NCBI GenBank assembly: GCA_020062265.1
Contig: JAGUWR010000036.1
Coordinates: 1 to 9,057 of the forward strand
Reading direction: 5' to 3'
Source: Minisyncoccota bacterium
Lineage (GTDB): Bacteria > Patescibacteriota > Minisyncoccia > UBA6257 > GWB1-50-10
DNA length: 9,057 nucleotides
The notes beneath the pieces were generated by a model. The model saw nothing but the letters and a program-made list of their open reading frames with translations, was not told the DNA's origin and did not search any database. Shown here piece after piece: positions 6,518 to 9,057 of the stretch (position 1 is the first letter of the stretch; every line of letters begins with the position of its first letter). The position numbers and the translations under genes were made by a program.

Positions 6518-6971
6518 TCCCGGAACGGTAAGAATTGGTTACGGCCTGATAAAAAAGGAAGGCGGGAATCTTAAATACGTTCAAAGTGGGCTTATTAATA
6601 TCTCTCGCGATAAAAAAGAAAATCAACTTTTAGAACTGGAAAAAAATCTTCTTAAACTCCTTTATAAAACGAGGCCGAATTTAGCAGGAGTTGAAAAACT
6701 TTACTTTGTTAAAAATAAAAAAACCGCCCTTGACGTCGCTCAAGCCCGGGGCGTTATCATCGCCGTCCTCGCTAAATCAAAAACGCCTTTTATTGAAGTT
6801 GCTCCAACTCAAGTTAAACTTGCTGCTGCCGGCAACGGGCGAGCCAGCAAAGAAGCGGTGGCTAAAATGGTTTGTTTAAATCTCGGCCTTGACCGGATTG
6901 ATAAAAAAATAGATGATACCACCGATGCTCTGGCTGTTGCCATAGCTGTTTCCAGCAAAATTTATTTCTAA
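6480..6971 (+). CDS. ruvC: Holliday junction resolvase RuvC
   Basis: RuvC is the dimeric, RNase H-fold endonuclease that symmetrically nicks Holliday junctions in the RuvAB complex. Using the ATG at 6480 the product is 163 residues, normal for the family. The four acidic metal ligands are visible: Asp13 in ILGIDPGT, Glu72 in GVEKLYF, and Asp146 and Asp149 in DDTTDALAVAIAV. The QARGVIIAV helix and VAPTQVKLAAAGNGRASKEAV block are also typical. An in-frame ATG at 6429 would add 17 residues with no counterpart in RuvC proteins, so I prefer 6480, which overlaps yebC by 38 nt. Only a weak purine stretch precedes it. It appears to be the last gene of the ruvB-to-ruvC run; a new promoter starts 6 nt after its stop. 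Confidence 0.96.
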   Translation: MASKKSTTILGIDPGTVRIGYGLIKKEGGNLKYVQSGLINISRDKKENQLLELEKNLLKLLYKTRPNLAGVEKLYFVKNKKTALDVAQARGVIIAVLAKSKTPFIEVAPTQVKLAAAGNGRASKEAVAKMVCLNLGLDRIDKKIDDTTDALAVAIAVSSKIYF

Positions 6972-6976
6972 CGGGG

Positions 6977-7004
6977 TTGACATTTAAATACTATTAACTA
7001 TACT
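6977..7004 (+). promoter_or_regulatory. Sigma-70 type promoter upstream of the acidic small protein
   Basis: A perfect -35 TTGACA (6977-6982), a 16-nt A+T-rich spacer and -10 TATACT (6999-7004, 5 of 6 consensus bases). Transcription should start near 7011, giving a leader of about 43 nt that contains a small hairpin GCC-AATA-GGC (7018-7027). It is one of the two best promoter matches in the window and separates the downstream gene from the ruvC operon. Confidence 0.75.
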
Positions 7005-7053
7005 ACGAAAATTAAAAGCCAATAGGCAAAAAGGTCGATAACTAAAAAGAATT

Positions 7054-7203
7054 ATGACCGTAAAAGAATTCAGGACCATGTCCTTAGCCGACGATGACTT
7101 GGTGGACGACGAAGACGAACTTGAAGAAGAAGCGCCAAGCAAAGAAATCCAAGAAGAAGAAACGTTCGGTTATCCTGCCGAAAGAAATCCTGAAATAGAA
7201 TAG
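7054..7203 (+). CDS. Small, very acidic hypothetical protein (49 aa)
   Basis: I do not recognise this family. The 49-residue product starts MTVKEFRTMSLADDD and is dominated by acidic residues: 19 Asp/Glu against 4 Lys/Arg. It has no cysteine, no hydrophobic segment long enough for a membrane helix and no signal peptide. The N-terminal dozen residues are mixed in character and could form a short helix or docking segment; the rest is probably disordered until FGYPAERNP near the end. The gene has its own good promoter 50 nt upstream and a tandem-hairpin region just after its stop, so it looks like a single-gene unit. Ribosome site: only AAAAAGA near the ATG. The alternative ATG at 7078 would give 41 residues. 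It could be a binding partner of a basic surface (ribosome, polymerase, nucleoid protein), but that is a guess from charge alone. Confidence 0.6.
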   Translation: MTVKEFRTMSLADDDLVDDEDELEEEAPSKEIQEEETFGYPAERNPEIE

Positions 7204-7213
7204 AATAAGGTAA

Positions 7214-7233
7214 GTCCCAACCGCGGTTGGGAC
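7214..7233. repeat. Perfect 20-bp palindrome after the small acidic gene
   Basis: GTCCCAAC and GTTGGGAC flank a central CGCG, giving an 8-bp hairpin with a 4-nt loop on either strand. It lies 10 nt after the small gene's stop and 2 nt before a second strong hairpin. No T-run follows directly, so alone it is not a classical terminator; it may stabilise the 3' end of the transcript or belong to a dispersed repeat family. Confidence 0.8.
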
Positions 7234-7235
7234 AC

Positions 7236-7262
7236 GCCCCCGCTCAGCGGGGGCAGCTTTGT
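7236..7262 (+). terminator. Probable rho-independent terminator
   Basis: GCCCCCGC (7236-7243) pairs with GCGGGGGC (7247-7254) around a TCA loop, an 8-bp stem that is very strong for this A+T-rich neighbourhood. It is followed by AGCTTTGTT, a short, interrupted U-tract. Its position between the small acidic gene and the penicillin-binding protein gene fits a terminator. The poor U-tract keeps the call moderate; a paired repeat element with the preceding palindrome is the alternative. Confidence 0.55.
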
Positions 7263-7286
7263 TAATTAAGCAAAAAGTTATAAAAT
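7259..7286 (+). promoter_or_regulatory. Possible promoter of the penicillin-binding protein gene
   Basis: TTGTTA (7259-7264), a 16-nt spacer and TAAAAT (7281-7286) inside the longer TATAAAAT. The hexamers are imperfect, and A+T-rich DNA produces such matches by chance. If used, transcription would start at about 7293-7294, on or next to the GTG start codon, giving a leaderless or nearly leaderless message. Confidence 0.35.
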
Positions 7287-7293
7287 ATTTGCA

Positions 7294-9057
7294 GTGTCAC
7301 GAATTAGAAAAATAACCGGCTGGGTTGTTGCTTTGATTCTTATCTCATTAAGTATCGGCATCTTTTACGTTTTTGTTTTAGTCAAGGATTTGCCGAAACC
7401 GGAACAATTCGGCGCCCGCCAAATTAGTCAATCCACGAAAATCTACGACCGGACCGGAAAGGTTCTTCTCTATGAAATTCACGGTGACGAAAAACGGACG
7501 GTGGTGCCTTTTGAAGAAATCCCCAATCATCTCAAATGGGCGACTATTGCCGCCGAAGACGCGCATTTCTACAGTCACCCGGCTTTCAATCTGAAAGCTA
7601 TTTTAAGAGCTTTTGTTACTAATATCACCCGAGGTGAATTCAGCCAGGGTGGTTCAACTATTACTCAGCAACTGGCTAAAAATCTTTTTCTCACTCCCGA
7701 AAAAACAATCAGCCGTAAAATAAAGGAGATTTTTCTTGCGATTGAGCTTGAATCGCAATATTCAAAAGACAAAGTTCTTGAACTCTACCTTAATCAGATT
7801 CCTTACGGTTCTAATGCTTATGGCGTTGAAGCGGCCAGTCAAATTTATTTTAATAAATCGGTACGCCGTCTAAACTTGGCTGAAGCGGCCGTTCTGGCCA
7901 GTTTACCTCAAGCGCCAAGTCATTACTCCCCTTGGGGAAACCGTCAAAAAGAACTTTTTAAAAGGCAAAACAGCCTTCTTAAAAAAATACACGAGCTTGG
8001 CTATATTTCCGAAAATGAATTAAATCAAGCAATTCAAAATAGTCAAAAAATAACCTTTGCCCCGCCGGTGCTCGGAGTTATTAAAGCGCCGCATTTTGTC
8101 CTGACTGTAAAAGACATTCTCGTAAACCGCTACGGCGAAGAAATTGTTGAAAAGGGCGGGCTAAAAGTAATAACCACTCTTGATTGGGAAATGCAAGAAA
8201 TTGCCGAACGGGTGGTAAAAGAGGGAGCGGAGAGGAACGACCAGCTTTATCAAGGGAAAAATGCCGCCCTTGTCGCCCAAAATCCCAAGACGGGGCAGAT
8301 TCTGGCTTTAGTCGGTTCGCGAAACTACTATGTTAAAGAATCTCTTCCTCAGGGATGTATCGCCGGGGTGAACTGCGGTTTTGAACCAAAGTTTAACGTG
8401 GCGATTCAGGGATTAAGACAACCGGGATCGGCCCTCAAACCGTTTGCTTACCTTACTGCCTTTAAAAAAGGTTATCCGCCAAAGACGGCGGTGATTGACG
8501 CGCCAACCGAGTTTGTTTCAGGCGACCCTGAATGCCCGCCCGTAATCACGCCCTTCTCTGATTTCAACCCCAGTTGTTTCAATCCGGATAATTTTGATAA
8601 CAGATTCCGCGGACCGGTCTCGTTTGAACGCGCTCTTGCTGAATCAATAAACGTGCCTTCGGTTAAAGTTCTTTATTTAGCCGGCTTTGATGACGTTCTT
8701 AAAACCCTTGCCAATTTTGGCCTCACTACCCTTAAAGAACGCGCCCGTTACGGCCTTTCTCTTGTTCTCGGCGGCGGTGAAGTTAAATTAACCGAGCTTG
8801 TCAACGCTTATGCCGCCCTGGCCCAGGAAGGAATCCTTCATCAACAAAAATTTATCTTAAAAGCTGAAGATTCAAAAGGCAATATCCTTGAAGAGTACAA
8901 AGACGAGGCTTCAAGGGTGATGGAATCCCAGTATCCAAAGTTAATAAATCAAATTTTATCCGACGTTGAATTAAGGAGCGGCCTTTTTCAAACAAGTTTA
9001 GGATTAACAATTTTCCCCGATCGGGAAGTGGCTCTTAAAACCGGCACTACCAACGAT
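7294..9057 (+). CDS. Class A penicillin-binding protein (PBP1A-like), C-terminus cut by window end
   Basis: A bifunctional peptidoglycan synthase: the glycosyltransferase polymerises lipid II and the transpeptidase cross-links peptides outside the membrane. The visible 588 residues begin with a short basic tail and one membrane anchor (about 10-30). The GT51 domain shows EDAHFYSHPAF (catalytic Glu88), QGGSTITQQLAKN (118-130), RKIKE (141-145) and ELYLNQIPYG (163-172). The transpeptidase shows the SxxK motif in RQPGSALKPF (Ser379, Lys382), SIN (451-453) and KTGT (582-585), six codons from the window edge. All three active-site motifs are present. Four cysteines, the only ones in the visible part, cluster at 355, 361, 414 and 428 around the active serine and may form disulfides. 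The GTG at 7294 is the only sensible start: an in-frame TAA lies at 7267-7269, no ATG intervenes and the N-terminus fits. No Shine-Dalgarno is seen. Confidence 0.95.
   Translation, partial: MSRIRKITGWVVALILISLSIGIFYVFVLVKDLPKPEQFGARQISQSTKIYDRTGKVLLYEIHGDEKRTVVPFEEIPNHLKWATIAAEDAHFYSHPAFNLKAILRAFVTNITRGEFSQGGSTITQQLAKNLFLTPEKTISRKIKEIFLAIELESQYSKDKVLELYLNQIPYGSNAYGVEAASQIYFNKSVRRLNLAEAAVLASLPQAPSHYSPWGNRQKELFKRQNSLLKKIHELGYISENELNQAIQNSQKITFAPPVLGVIKAPHFVLTVKDILVNRYGEEIVEKGGLKVITTLDWEMQEIAERVVKEGAERNDQLYQGKNAALVAQNPKTGQILALVGSRNYYVKESLPQGCIAGVNCGFEPKFNVAIQGLRQPGSALKPFAYLTAFKKGYPPKTAVIDAPTEFVSGDPECPPVITPFSDFNPSCFNPDNFDNRFRGPVSFERALAESINVPSVKVLYLAGFDDVLKTLANFGLTTLKERARYGLSLVLGGGEVKLTELVNAYAALAQEGILHQQKFILKAEDSKGNILEEYKDEASRVMESQYPKLINQILSDVELRSGLFQTSLGLTIFPDREVALKTGTTND

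Noticed and set aside
1..9057. CRISPR array, tRNA genes, transposase or integrase genes
   Set aside because: No regularly spaced repeats, no cloverleaf-like sequence and no transposase or integrase motif was seen.

Overview
The window reads as a slice of a compact Patescibacteria (Candidate Phyla Radiation) chromosome, most like a Parcubacteria-type lineage. The clues are the gene content and style: type IV pilus ATPase, RuvB, TsaE, a proofreading-deficient DNA polymerase I, a PAS histidine kinase, a shortened YebC, RuvC and a class A penicillin-binding protein. Genes overlap or nearly touch, Shine-Dalgarno sites are almost absent, and small palindromic or tandem repeats sit inside coding regions. 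UGA is used as a stop (yebC), so the UGA-glycine code of Gracilibacteria/SR1 is not indicated. The taxonomic placement is inference; no marker rRNA is present.

Layout. 1-513: 3' end of a PilB/GspE-type ATPase gene. 514-717: a gap that holds a structured RNA gene on the minus strand (about 516-676). It has its own promoter (TTGACA, 17-nt spacer, TGC-TAAACT at 711-683) and a 28-bp closing helix that pairs without interruption only when read on the minus strand. Its architecture recalls 6S RNA, but the class is unproven. 718-6971: a tightly packed plus-strand run, ruvB - tsaE - polA - sensor histidine kinase - yebC - ruvC, with spacings of +8, -23, -34, +2 and -38 nt and no internal terminator seen. 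6977-7203: a good promoter and a 49-codon gene for a very acidic peptide. 7214-7254: two back-to-back perfect hairpins, probably a terminator region. 7294-9057: a class A penicillin-binding protein (PBP1A-like), starting at GTG and cut by the window end just after its KTGT motif.

How the genes work together. RuvB and RuvC belong to Holliday-junction branch migration and resolution, and PolA to gap filling and primer removal, so the run is centred on DNA repair and replication. TsaE (t6A tRNA modification) and YebC (translation or transcription factor family) are housekeeping passengers. The membrane histidine kinase has no response regulator beside it. RuvA is not in the window. The flanking genes belong to cell-surface functions (pilus assembly, peptidoglycan synthesis).

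Most worth following up: the minus-strand RNA; an 86-bp palindromic element inserted in frame in the polA linker; the 7-bp tandem repeat inside tsaE; the YebC that lacks a whole domain; and the acidic micro-protein with its own promoter.
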